A stretch of DNA of 64,000 bases from contig NC_089744.1 of NCBI RefSeq assembly GCF_040412425.1, positions 41,270,099-41,334,098 of the forward strand, read 5' to 3'. The translations under genes were made by a program, and so were the position numbers. Positions 1 through 11,446 of the stretch are shown in pieces. The notes beneath the pieces were generated by a model. It made no database searches, had not been told where the DNA came from, and saw only the letters and a list, made by a program, of their open reading frames with translations. Every line of letters begins with the position of its first letter. Position 1 is the first letter of the stretch. This stretch comes from Macrobrachium rosenbergii (lineage: Eukaryota; Arthropoda; Malacostraca; Decapoda; Palaemonidae).

Positions 1-171
1 GTTCAGATCTCCGGCCGGCCAATGAAGAATGAGAGGAGTTTATTTCTAGTTATAGAAATTCATTTCTCGGTATAATGTGGTTCGGATTCCACAATAAGCT
101 GTAGGTCCCATTGCTAGGTAACCAATTGGTTCTTAGCCACGTAAAATAAGCCTAATCCTTCGGGTCAGGCC
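1..171 (+). repeat. tRNA-derived SINE, family 1, copy 1, left part (interrupted)
   Basis: This is the 5' and middle part of a SINE that also occurs at 40918-41196 (+), 51763-52005 (-) and 52331-52597 (-). The tRNA-like head is cut off by the window edge; only the B-box end is visible at bases 1-12. The conserved body carries TGTGGTTCGGATTCCACAAT and TTGGTTCTTAGCCACGTAAA. The copy breaks at a TA (172-173) and resumes at 2118, because a 1.9-kb transposon sits inside it. The family call rests on comparing the four copies in this window. It resembles SINE-like repeats common in decapod genomes, but no library was searched. Confidence 0.8.
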
Positions 172-173
172 TA

Positions 174-661
174 AACTCAGTTTTTTTTTTTTTTTATACA
201 CCGAGGCCCATTGCACTCACTCGCAGGAGTGCCCTTTTAGCTCGGAAAAGTTTCCTGCTAGCTGATTGGTTGCAAGTATTTTGTCCTAATAGCATAGTTG
301 TTTTCAAATAATTACCAAGTAATGTGAACCAAAACTTATTTACTAACCTAAATTTCTCCCTCAGATATGTTTTGTCAATAAATAATGTTAACGAATAAAG
401 AGATTATAAAGTATTGTGATGCTAAGTCTAAATTTAATAACAACCCGCCGAAGTCAACGACAGGAGCTTGTTTTCGGATGCACGCTGCATAATTTTTTTA
501 CTGTTTGCATATTTTAACACCAATTGGGATAAATTACACTAAACATAAGAAAAACATGTTATTATAAACTTTCTTTGAATACCAGAATCTACTAAAAACA
601 TGGAATTAATAGAACTCGCTATTGGTGAAAAATTCCGGGGAAGTAAAAGGAACCGCCTGTG
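174..661 (+). repeat. Left terminal inverted repeat of the 1.9-kb transposon
   Basis: Matches the reverse complement of 1632-2117. Shared landmarks are the outer AACTCAG followed by a T-run, AGGAGTGCCCTTTTAGCTCG, and the inner CTATTGGTGAAAA block close to position 622. Differences are mainly single-base changes and small indels. Confidence 0.85.
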
Positions 662-1631
662 GCGACCTGGCGGGAAAACTATCCCAGCATTTTCCTGATT
701 TATGTCATTGCAGCTTTTTCCTGATTTACGTAAGTGTTGAAATCAGTGTTATGTTATTGAGATTACTTTTATGGCTATATCTGCAATAAGATAGTTTCTA
801 TGCTTCTTTTTGTAGGTGCACACTAATAAAAATACATTTAGCAGAAATTAACAACTTCCTCTTTCATGTAAGTTCCAGCAGACAATGCGAGATAAGATTT
901 TTTATTTTCTTAATTTGCGTTCTGTTCAGGACACACCTAAGGTTAACACGAGGTTCTGCGGATACATTGAGAAGTAAAAGAATATGTGACTGAGTAGAAA
1001 ATCTACTATACACATATACATTTTAAGGATTATTAGGCTATAGGCGTTTACTGTCAAATACCGAGGCTTGGATGGAAGGGGGAGGGAGGGGTATCGCGGT
1101 TGTAACTCGGTGAAATTATGAATTCGTTTAATTGTGATTTTTATGCGATTTATGGAACACTACAGTATCCTCAAACCGAAAACAGTGCTATCAATAGAAT
1201 CTATGCCTTTACGACAAAATTAGCAAACCCTTTCTATACGGACTTACATCATAGGCCTACATACACCTAGCCTAACTTATATCAAGCATCAGCTACTGTT
1301 TACTGTTACTCCTTACCTTAAATAGTTAAGCAATATTTATTGCAATTGTCAAAAAATGGTGTAAGACACACAGATATAGGCTAGCCTAGTTTGAAATATG
1401 TGCAAGAAATAAAGCCATAATAAGGGAAGTACATTATTATTATGCAAAAGAAAAAATAGCCTCTTCATATTTATCATAACGATATAACAAAAGGCTTCAG
1501 CACAAAAGCCTATAAAAGATGATATGTATCTGAAAAGGTTTCTTGCCCATCAACATTTGCTGGCATGTGGGTACCATATGAATATCTAGGCCTACCTTTC
1601 TAGGTAATTTTATCTAAATTTTATCTAAAGT

Positions 1632-2117
1632 CACAGGCTGTTCCTTTTACCTCCCCGGAAGTTTTCACCAATAGCAAGTTTTATTAATTCCATGTTTTTA
1701 GTAGATTAAGGTATTCAAAGAAAGTTTATAATAACATTTCTTATGCTTAGTGTAATTTATCCCAATTGGTGTTAAAATATGTGAAAAGTAAAAAAATTAT
1801 GCAGTGTGCATCCGAAAACAAGCTCCTGTCGTTGACTTCGGCGGGTGTTGTTATTAAATTTAGACTTCCAACACAATACTTTATATCTTTATTCGTTAAC
1901 AGTATTTATTGACAAAACATATTTCTGATGAAGAAATTTAGGTTAGTAAACAAGTTTCGATTCACATTGCTTGGTAATTATTTGAAAACAATGATGCTAT
2001 TCGGACAAAATACTTGCAACCAATCAGCCAGCAGAAAACTTTTCCGAGCTAAAAGGGCACTCCTGCGGCTGAGTGCAAATGCTCCGCAATAAAAAAAAAT
2101 AATAAAAAAACTGAGTT
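1632..2117 (-). repeat. Right terminal inverted repeat of the 1.9-kb transposon
   Basis: Reverse-complement partner of 174-661. It ends in CTGAGTT next to the TA target duplication. The arm contains the complementary CGAGCTAAAAGGGCACTCCT block. Confidence 0.85.
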
Positions 2118-2164
2118 TAGGAGAGCTGTTAATCAGCTCAATGGTCTGGTTAAACTAAGGTATA
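2118..2164 (+). repeat. SINE family 1, copy 1, right part
   Basis: Carries the SINE 3' end (GGAGAGCTGTTAATCAGCTC, then a block ending AAACTAAGGTATAC) that directly follows position 171 in intact copies. It resumes after the second TA of the target duplication. Confidence 0.8.
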
Positions 2165-2478
2165 CTTACCTTAGTACCATCTATACTTATATGGTAGCCT
2201 AGCTTACACTACACAGTATACTCTGTACATATACGGTATGGGTATTATTAATATCAGCTAATTCTGCAGGTTCAGTGTAGACTGACTTATGATAATTCAG
2301 TATAAAGAGAAACTGAATAACAAACAAGGCTTAGTCCGTCGGTAGCCTAGCCTACATTATACTGTACTCTATATTCACGTATTAAAATCGTATTATACAA
2401 ACATCAACATAACGAATGTGCATCTTTTCCATGGATCTTTTAAAAAGTTATGCTTTACTACACCGTGTCCAATAATAT

Positions 2479-2481
<3 letters not shown>
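2165..2481. other. Unassigned AT-rich DNA
   Basis: No gene, RNA or repeat unit could be recognised between the SINE end and the microsatellite. Confidence 0.5.

Positions 2482-2571
<90 letters not shown>
2482..2571. repeat. (TA)n microsatellite
   Basis: About 90 bp of uninterrupted TA dinucleotides. Confidence 0.98.
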
Positions 2572-2573
<2 letters not shown>

Positions 2574-5471
2574 CTTTTGTATTATGAATTGCGATCACAG
2601 CAATCAATGCTTTGGTTTGGAGGTCGGTTGCGCGGGAAGTTTATTTCGCAGTGTTTAACACAGTTCAGAGCGCTTGTCTTGCTTCTAGTTAGCGTAAATG
2701 AATCTCTAGATACTTTATTTATATGGGATATTTTTCGTTATACGAAGTGTTTTTATGTCGAAATATGTCTTGAATACGTCTCGTTGTGAAATTAATTTAG
2801 CTATTTTTGTCGTTAACAAATGACGACATGACGTTGGCGGGTGGCCGTTTGAGGGCATGTTTATTTTGTGTTAAAAAAAATCAGAACTCCGTTCCCTATT
2901 TTCTTTTGATTTCATTACAATACGAGCATTACGTATTTATCTTTTATCGGCGTGAAAACAGCAGTAGTATGTGTTCTTTCATACCCAGTAGTTTTGATTA
3001 AGATACTTTCTCTCCAATTCTATTTACTGTCGAGTTTCATCCATGTTGCCGATGCACAATATTTTATAGTCATTAGCAGCTTGAACATTGTTTTCTCAGC
3101 TTCAGCTACAACTTGCAGCTTAAATTTACTGTAGCAGTATATTTTCTTGCCGATCTTTTATCCAAAGCGAATAAGGGTATAGTGTAAAAATATATCAGTC
3201 GTATTGTACTTAATATAATTAAATTTGTAACATAATTACAATAATTGTTTAACTGCACGACGGTTGAAATACGAGGGAAACAGTTGTTATCCGATTCGAT
3301 TATTAGCAAAACAAGTTTCTCGTTCAGTTGTTTATGGCTCTACGCATTTACGCAAGAGTATAACGTTACTAACAATACTTTTATCATTTACTTTTTTAAC
3401 TAGAAGATGGGATAAAGAGATGGAGGAAAAGAAGTTGGTCTATTTAAATTGGTCTCTCGCTGCTACCTGCGCCCGCGCGAAATCTAAAAATATTTTCTAA
3501 GTATTGTCGTATCGGTATTAATTGCATCGGTATTAATTGCTAACCCCATCGTAAACTCGAAATATCGTAAGGCGAACTATCGTAACTCGAGCACTACCTT
3601 ATACATAATTTCATAAACATATAATACACATACATACGGTGGAGCGGATGTCGTGGACGAAAAGAATTAACATGTAATAGTATACTATAAATTGAATCAC
3701 GTTTTCTTTAATATTACCGTTTAGAGTTTTTTATAGTTAAAATATTTGGCGGTACTGTTGAGTTTGAATATCAGACTACTGTTTGTAGACTTATTTAGGG
3801 GAAATAATACGGTTACACATATGTCTGCTTGCCAGGTAGATCCAGTTCTGTCCCATGCACTTTACAAGGTAATGAACTCTGTTGTATTGATGTTATATAT
3901 GTGTATAAAATAAACAGTAATCATTTCCCACATACATTCCTAAATATTTCTACTTGTACTCAAACCCCTATAAATGACGAACTGTTTTAATAATCAGACG
4001 AAAGTGATGATGAGAGGACATTTAATAAAAAAGAATCAATTCCAGAAATTTTATCAGTTGCAAGTGATAAATCATTTCAACAAAAGACAAACATGAACTT
4101 GTGATATCGGTCGTCTCTGTTGGCTGAAAGATCCCAGACATACTCACAAGGGCTCATTCTCCTTTTCACTTCTTGCTGCACATACGGTTGTACTGTGGTA
4201 ATGTCCTTTGTTTGTATAAAGACAGCTTGATCAAAACAAATCAACCACCCAACCATGAATTAGGGATAAAGCAGCAGAATACTGATCCTTGCTCAGAGCC
4301 ATAGGAACGAGTGGTACGAACAATTTAGAATTTACTATATATTGCTGCTGCAGGATATCATAGCACTGAAGGTTAATAGAACATGTAGCTGTTATGTGCA
4401 GGTTGTGAGTTGCAGCAAATTTTGCAGGGCCCTGAGTCTTAGCTAATCAGCATTACATAAGGAGAGTACATGCCTGTATATATTGTATATTTTCCGTCAA
4501 CAGCAAAAGTAATACGTGAACGATTTGTTTTACAGAGCTACTCGGGAACCTCGAATCTGTACATACTTTTGCCACACGGCTCATAAGATTATATTTGTCA
4601 TACGGATTTTTAAACTATGCTGAAACCATTGTAGATAACTTTATTTTTTAAATGTAGTTACTGAAAAGATAGTCTAAGGTTGGAAAAAGTATTGAATTGA
4701 ACTGAATTGAATAAAGAGTTAAGGCCAAAGGCCAAGAGTATTGGCTATTTTCTGGAATTGAAAGGCAGTTAATTAGTATACTTGCACAAATGCAGCATTA
4801 GATGTATGATTGACAAGGTAATCCAAGGTTCAAAAGAGTGTTAGCTATTCTCAAGAATTTATAGGCAATTACTATGCCTGCACTAATACAGTGATAGAAA
4901 ATTATCTTAACTAAGGTGTGTTTATATTCAGTAATAGGCATAGTAGCCACGAGTACAGATTATTAACTGAAAGTTACCCAACAATCACCAAACAGCCATA
5001 CTGGGGTGCTAGCAAACTGTACTCTGCATTTCAGCAACTCACTGTAGATGAAGAGTATCAAGAATATTACACCATGGGGGTAGTAAGTAGTCCAGCAATT
5101 GGCAGCAAACAATGGATACAATTTTTAGCAGGAATTCTAGGTGTATTTTGTTTTCTTAGTGACATTTGCAGACAAATTTAGAAGACATAGCAGGTGAATG
5201 TTAAGAATGGTTATATACAGAATTTTAGGAAATGGTATATAATTTACTAGTTACAAAGAGAAGGTTATTCGTTATTCTCGCCCAGCCTCCCATTTTTTAA
5301 AGTCTTTGTAGAAAACTGACCTCTCACTTTGCATTTTAATGTAAACTGATAGGAACACCATTCAGGTGTTCGAAAAGTCTGCTTTTGTCTTTTACATAGT
5401 AATAGAGTTTATTATATAATGATGATTTTTTTTTTATTACACAAAAACTGAATTTCTTAGCATTATTTACT

Positions 5472-5473
<2 letters not shown>
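2572..5473. other. Unassigned AT-rich intergenic DNA
   Basis: Open frames here are short and have no recognisable domain or splice context. A pair of diverged 66-bp segments, 4735-4801 and 4841-4907, look like an old local duplication. Just before them is a short TTGAATTGAACTGAATTGAA stretch followed by AAGGCCAAAGGCCAAG, which resembles one end of a dispersed decapod repeat seen from memory only. Nothing else could be assigned. Confidence 0.5.
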
Positions 5474-5552
<79 letters not shown>

Positions 5553-5690
5553 TGTATGTGTATATACATACATATTACTGTATATATACAGATATATATA
5601 TATTGTGTATGTGTATATACATACATATATACTGTATATACATACAGGTATATACATGTATATACATATATGTATACATATGTACAGTCA
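5474..5690. repeat. (TA)n microsatellite with degenerate TATG/TACA tail
   Basis: Pure TA runs from about 5474 to 5548, followed by imperfect TA/TG/CA repeats to about 5690. Apparent Tyr-Ile frames here are microsatellite translations. Confidence 0.95.
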
Positions 5691-7285
5691 CTCAATAATG
5701 TTTTGCAACATGTTCCAGAAGTTTTTGTTCACCTAACAGTAATTTGTTCTTTTGATATTTACAAGGAAATGTAATTTTCTTATTCGATTTTAGTTATTAA
5801 TCACTGGTTAACAATATAAAAAGAATGGTGATGAAAAATTCATATTATAAAATGACGAAACATTTTGAAAAATTTCATTTCAGATGATTGGGCAAAAAGA
5901 GTCAAAGAAGAAACTATATTTCGAATCCAGATAAAAGCTCATTGACTAATAAAATAATATTGAATAACAATCAATGAAATTATATATAAATAAAGAAAGA
6001 AAGAATTACAAAAAAAAAGAAAAAATCTCATATATGTTATCGTGTGACTCTACGTTCGGGCAGGAAAAGTTTAAACTGTCTCGTCACTAGCACCGATATG
6101 ATGGGCAACAGACTAAGGCACCACAATCATTAGCTTGCATAAGACTAATGTTTCTATCGTAGATATTGTCGGCAGCTTATAAATAAAACAACCATATAGA
6201 GGGATACAACAACAGAGAGAACGAGGAAACATGATAAATTCATTGTAAAACTGGAGGACAACCCCACACTAGTGTTGATCATCATCGGATGATCACTGAA
6301 GGAGCTAACTCCCCTGACAACCGATGTTGCTATAAAGAGAGAACATTACGCTCTCCCTTCAAGTTGCTGCTCAAACCATCTGTAATAGACCAAGATATCA
6401 TTTCAACTCTTGCCAAGAAACACTTCATATCAGCGAAACACAAAGAATAGAGGCTAGGGCGATGATTTCTGTAATGAAGTCATCTTTTGCGATGAGGAGG
6501 AGACACACTGAAACACCTGGCATCTAGCATTAACTAAATTAAAAACTAATTTTAATTCTTTAGAAAACATAATAAGAAATGTTATATATTCAGTTAATTT
6601 TGATATCTGAAAGAAACGAGAAAAGAAAAATCACTAAAATTATTATACCTGAGTATTTCAATAGATGTATTACAAAAGTGTATTTAGTCATGAAAATGAT
6701 GTGATTATAAGATGAAGTCTGTTAGTCTAGTTCAGTATATTTTATATTAGTGAATATTTCAATATACATAGGATTGAAAAATAATTAATAATAATGTGAA
6801 TCTTTACAAAAGTCGTATTTGTTGATGTCGAATTTTCCATGAATAATGTAGTATATGGAGATGAAAATATTAAAACATAAGAACACATGAGAAATCCTGA
6901 CAACAGTAAAGTAGAAACTGCTGGTGACCCACCACTAGTAAAGTTGTTCGTACAAGATTGTGAATACAGATGATAAGCTGTTGTCCGAAAAGTTTGCAAA
7001 ACTGTATTTATAAAAAATACTTGAAACTAAAAACACTTAGAACTTATTTTGATATCACACACAAAGAAAAAATCACTAACACACTGAGTATTTCAATAGA
7101 TGTATCACAAAAGTGTATTTAGTCATGAAAATGATGTGAAGATACAGTAATAAATATATTTCTTATGAAAAATATATGAATGGGCGAATTTTCCATGAAT
7201 ATATATATCACGTTACACAGAGAAATCTGCGAATATGAGTCCATGAATGAGATTGTGAATACGGTGGGTTTACTGTATTTATAAA

Positions 7286-7287
<2 letters not shown>
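5691..7287. other. Unassigned DNA containing one dispersed duplication
   Basis: No gene recognised. An approximately 75-80 bp segment at 6629-6711 recurs in the same orientation at 7070-7141. The shared part runs from GAGTATTTCAATAGATGTA through AGTCATGAAAATGATGTGA, with an offset of about 435 bp. This may be an old tandem duplication whose interior has diverged. Confidence 0.6.
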
Positions 7288-7462
<175 letters not shown>

Positions 7463-7501
7463 TCATATATATACATATATATAAATTCATATTTATACAT
7501 A

Positions 7502-7725
7502 TGACTCCGACCTCTCATGGGGTCTGCTTACACTGGTCCAGCTGCAGTACTATGGGTCATGCTTAAATAAGACATGGGGTAAAATTAACAGTGACCTTTA
7601 TTATCTAAAAATTACACAAGGGCCCAAGTATCTAAGCAAACTAAAATCTACGGTAAACACAAGTTAGAGGCGGAGGGGAAAACCGACGGAGGCAGCGAGG
7701 GGAGGTAGGTCTTTCCCCTAACTTC
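7502..7725 (-). repeat. 3' LTR of the gypsy element
   Basis: Begins TGACTCCGACC on the plus strand, so the LTR ends in CA in its own orientation. It contains an AATAAAG polyadenylation-type signal in the element sense. It is about 91% identical to 13922-14143. The 5' edge is where the two copies stop matching, near CTTTCCCC. Confidence 0.85.
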
Positions 7726-8458
7726 AACAAAACTGCTCTGCCCTTCCCAAGGGACGCCCTTTGGGCATCTTTCTCCAGTCCTCAAGTGCCTCACTGCCCT
7801 GAGTTGTTCTCTCTTGGACGTGAATGGCGCTGGTGATCATAACAATAACAAGAAAATAGTACATTTTATCGCTGCATTGGCAGTCATGACAATATGACAT
7901 CACATTTTTAATCACATTGCATCCTGCAGTTGTACAAAGTTTTCCTGAAAGAATTGGACAAAAAAAATAATTTGGCAATTTAAGCACAACAACATAATAT
8001 AAAAGCAGTGAAATTTTTAATAAAACAAGCAAAAAAAAAAAAAATCATAGCAAGCATCAATTTACCTTGATGACAACTACACAAAATAATAATAAAAAAA
8101 AATCATAAGTCTTGCACAAAAATTCCAGCACCAGTGTGAATGTAACACAAAAGAAATCTTACAGAAAATGCAACATCTAGGTTGGTATATTTTTAAACAC
8201 TAATCAAGGAACAACAAAACAAAAAAATGAAAGCATAAACAAAGAAAACGTTGCAAAAACAAAATTAACACAACAAATGTAAAAAAAATTTAAAACACAG
8301 GAATATGATACACAGGCAATGACATTGACACTCAAAATAATTTGGAATAATAAAAAACAAAACCAAAACTTCATAACATTAACACTCTTCATATATCTCT
8401 GATTTCAAAGTAAGGACAGGGGACAGCATTTACAAATTTTGATCACTGACCCCCTCAT
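7726..8458 (-). other. 3' noncoding internal region of the gypsy element
   Basis: Lies between the last pol codons and the 3' LTR. It is AT-rich with several A-runs and has no recognisable coding. Purine-rich sequence next to the LTR could hold the polypurine tract, but it was not pinned down. Confidence 0.55.
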
Positions 8459-9447
8459 TCACTTTCCAATAGCATTCACTTGTGACACGGACTCGTGAGC
8501 ACGCTCTTGTGCTGTTAGCATGGTCCCACCTACACGCTTGCAGGTTCCACTGGCTCTTCTCCCAAATACCCAGCCAGTCCCGGGTAGGGGGGATACTGGT
8601 TTGTTGGTTTGGTACATTAGGCTGTCCTCAAGCACTGCATGCAGGTGTGGCAGGTGTTGCTTGCTTACAGCCCCAGTGCAGATATGCTGAATAACCGCAG
8701 TGGTGTGTTTCATCTCTTCCACATGATATGGTCCCATATAGGGCGGTTTGAGATTGTGCTTCGGCAGTTGCTTTCTCCTCAGATAGATTCTGTCCCCTAC
8801 CTGGATTGGGGAATCATGTGTGCGGAAGTGTTTATCGTACCACACCCGATCTAGTACTTTTCATTGGCCCTCAACAGCAGTCGCTGGGTAGTTTGGAACA
8901 CTCGTCGGGTTATGTTACAAAACCAAACCCGGTACTGTTCTACTGTGTAAAGTGGGATCTGTTGGGGGTCCAAGACCATCGAGTACGGTAGTTGAATATC
9001 CTGCCTGAACATCAGGAAATAGGGGGTGTCCCTAATCGAGCTGTTATAAGCGGTGTTAATAGCCATCTTGGCCGTCTGCAGCAGAGACGGCCATGAAGTT
9101 GGGTGATCTTCAATTAGGTATCTTAAGATGTTGATCACTTCACGATTATGGGACTCAACTAACCCATTGGTTGATGGCCGATAATCCGTGAAAGTGACAT
9201 GCCTTGTTTGCATTAGAGCCGTAAGCTCACGGATCACCTCATTGATGAATTTGTGTCCAGTATCACTGACCAATATCCTGGGACATGCGAACCGGCACAC
9301 GAGGGAACATAATGCCTTAGCCACTTCACCTGCCATCTTATTCTCCATCGCACACGTGTGTGAAACGTGTGAACACATCCATGAACACACAAATGTATTT
9401 GGGTTGTCCTTGCTCAGAAGGCAGTGGTCCGACCATCCGTATGGACT
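8459..9447 (-). pseudogene. Gypsy integrase core and C-terminal domain (frameshifted)
   Basis: Two minus-strand frames, 9390-8851 and 8845-8459, encode the catalytic core and C-terminus of a retroviral-type integrase. Visible are an SDTGHKF segment at the usual second-Asp position (commonly DNG), then NGLVESHNR carrying the catalytic Glu. Further on, PPYMGPYHV is the GPY/F module that follows gypsy integrases. The first Asp should lie in the short gap near 9400-9447, where the frame breaks. At least two frame disruptions mean it cannot be translated whole. Confidence 0.85.
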
Positions 9448-9876
9448 CTATCCCATTTCACAGGCACCACAGGCCACAATCGGGCCTTCGGCACCATGTC
9501 TGTGACTTTTCATTGTATTACACACATGACAACTTCTTATAAATCTATTATGCATGCTAACCCAAAAGAAGTGTTCACGGGCTCTTCTAAGAGATCTCTC
9601 TATACTTAAATGCCCAGCATAAGGGCTTACATGACTCATATGCAAGGCTTTCTCTATCAAAGTTCGAGGAAGGACGACTCGGGCTCGGATATCACCGGGC
9701 CTTTTCTCATATCTGCAAAACAAGACGTCTCCTTCAATGAAGAACACTTCCTTCCGCAAATGCACAGAACTCGGGAACTCGCTGCTCTCACCTCTCACAC
9801 AGGCCTTGATTTGGTTAATCCAGGCTTCAGAACCTTGACTTAACCAACTCTTGCACACTCCAACCACAAAAATCAA
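9448..9876 (-). pseudogene. Gypsy integrase N-terminal HHCC zinc domain
   Basis: This 142-residue frame carries HMSHVSPYAGHLSIERSL followed by a CHVCNTMK pair, the spaced His/Cys pattern of the integrase zinc-binding domain. In a working element it would aid integrase multimerisation and DNA end binding. It is separated from the catalytic core by a frame break. Confidence 0.85.
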
Positions 9877-10316
9877 CCACTTTCATACTCCAGGCATTTA
9901 CTCTGGACTCCCCCAGTCAGAGTTCCACTTGCATTCAACCTGCTGTCATCTCGGCCACTCCCACTTATCTGTGAGTGCCCGTGAGATTCCCATTTTCTAT
10001 GCTCTGCACTCCCATCTGATTGACTGTCACTATTAGCATTTGTCGTAACGTTGCTGGCACCAGTGCCGGCACCGCCTGTGCCATCAGTGTTATGAGATTT
10101 CTTTTGTCTTTCTTCCTTGCGCTTTGCAGTGCGTGCTGTTACTCCTATGACGTTCCTGGAGAAAGCATCCGCCACCCAATTACTTTTGCCTGGAATATGC
10201 TCTATTTTTATGATATCGAATTCTAGAATTCGCTCAATCCAACGAGCTTGGCAATTAGAAATCTCACTCTTCTCAAATAGATACGTTAACAGTCTGTGAT
10301 CTGTAAAAATCTTTAC
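9877..10316 (-). pseudogene. Gypsy RNase H C-terminal part and linker
   Basis: The minus strand here continues the RNase H after the stop at 10317-10319. The typical ADAFSR motif (here MADAFSRNVIG) lies near 10150-10175, followed by a low-complexity linker rich in Ser, Gly, Thr and Asn. That motif marks the end of the RNase H/connection region in Ty3/gypsy polyproteins. The stop and a frame change separate it from the catalytic portion. Confidence 0.75.
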
Positions 10317-11252
10317 TTAATGTCCCAATAAAAAATAGCAGTGTCTCTCCAGCAACCACAGGACTGCCAAAGCCTCTCGATCGAAAGTATTATAATTTCT
10401 CTCTGCCCCTTTTAATGCTCGTGATGCAAAACAAATTGGTCTTTCTTTACCTTTGTCTATCCGAGATATTACTCCTCTGATCGCGATATCACTTGCATCT
10501 GTGGTCACAATAAACAGCCAGCCGAACATTGGATAAGCCAAGAGTTCGTCCCTCACAAGGGCATCTTTTAATCTCTCAAAAGCATCTTGTTCCTTCTCAC
10601 CCCACTGGAAATCAGGTCTCTTCCTTAATGCATCTAATGGTCTCGCTAGCTGGCCAAAGTTCTTAACGAATTTATGATAATATCCCAGTCCGAGGAAGCT
10701 GGCTACATCCTTTGCATGTTTAGGCTGTGGAAATTCTTTAATTGCTAAGACTTTATCGGCACAAGGCTTAAGGCCATCGGAAGTTATGATGTACCCAAGA
10801 AATTCCACTTTGGCGTGAAAAAATTGGCATTTATCTAGGTTAATTTTCATGCCATGTCTCCTTAATGCTTCTAAAACCTTTAACAAGTTAGCCATATGCT
10901 CCTCTATGGTGGCACCGATTACAATGGTATTGTCTAGGTATACAAAAACTCCATGGCTTAATATGAAAGCTAAAACTGACGACATTACTCGTGAAAAAAG
11001 AGCCAGAGCATTCTTTAATCCAAAAGGAAGGAAATTATATTCAAATAGCCGATTATTCTCTATAAAGGCCGTTTTCTCTTTACTTTCATCATCTAAGGGA
11101 ATTTGGTGGTAGCCTGACTTGAGATCCAGTGTGGTGAAAAATTTACTCTCCCTTACTTTATGCAAAAGCTCTTCGATTGAGGGCAATGGGTAGGCATTAT
11201 CTTTCGTAGTGGCATGAAGTCGCTTATAATCAACACAACCTGAGAGAGCCAT
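10317..11252 (-). pseudogene. Gypsy reverse transcriptase / RNase H with altered active site
   Basis: A 311-residue frame with the palm and thumb of a Ty3/gypsy reverse transcriptase. Visible are VDYKRLH, TTLDLKSGYHQI (motif A with its Asp), LPFGLKNA (normally FGL.NAP), then VYLDNTIVIG where YLDD is expected. The second catalytic Asp is therefore Asn, which should abolish polymerase activity. EFLGYIITSDGL and the RNase H start (VTTDASDIAIRGVIS) follow, and the frame ends at HCYFLLGH. A 35-bp tandem duplication at 11288-11357 lies just upstream and disrupts the N-terminal part. This is a clear dead copy. Confidence 0.9.
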
Positions 11253-11287
11253 CTTTCTTCTTAACTAAAACGATTGGAGAAGCCCAA

Positions 11288-11357
11288 GGAGATTCGCTTT
11301 CTTGAGTAATACTCTGATCGTAGGAGATTCGATTTCTTGAGTAATACCCTGATCGTG
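11288..11357. repeat. 35-bp tandem duplication within the gypsy reverse transcriptase region
   Basis: Two copies (11288-11322, 11323-11357) share GGAGATTCG, TTCTTGAGTAATA and CTGATCGT with a few mismatches. Because 35 is not a multiple of three, the duplication shifts the reverse transcriptase frame. Confidence 0.85.
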
Positions 11358-11446
11358 CAATTGATTAATTGTTTCGTCGATTACTTGTTCGTGACATGCA
11401 GGAGTTCTATAAGGCGTTGTTCGAATAGGAGGGTGATCTCCCGTCT

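Larger units (their letters stand above)
174..2117. mobile_element. Non-autonomous DNA transposon with 488-bp terminal inverted repeats (Tc1/mariner-like TA duplication)
   Basis: The element begins AACTCAGTTTT and ends AAAACTGAGTT, flanked on each side by TA (172-173 and 2118-2119). That TA is single in the uninterrupted SINE copies, so the empty site can be inferred. Terminal inverted repeats run 174-661 and 1632-2117 and stay alignable over almost 490 bp with scattered mismatches. The central 970 bp (662-1631) is not inverted and holds no credible coding sequence. The TA duplication fits the Tc1/mariner superfamily, but repeats this long are unusual for it and more typical of foldback-like derivatives. 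The superfamily is therefore inference; the structure and insertion are read directly. Confidence 0.85.

Noticed and set aside
5463..5774. Several Tyr/Ile-rich frames on both strands
   Set aside because: They are microsatellite translations, as are similar frames at 2418, 7279, 43943, 50813, 53078, 54467, 57167 and 58664.
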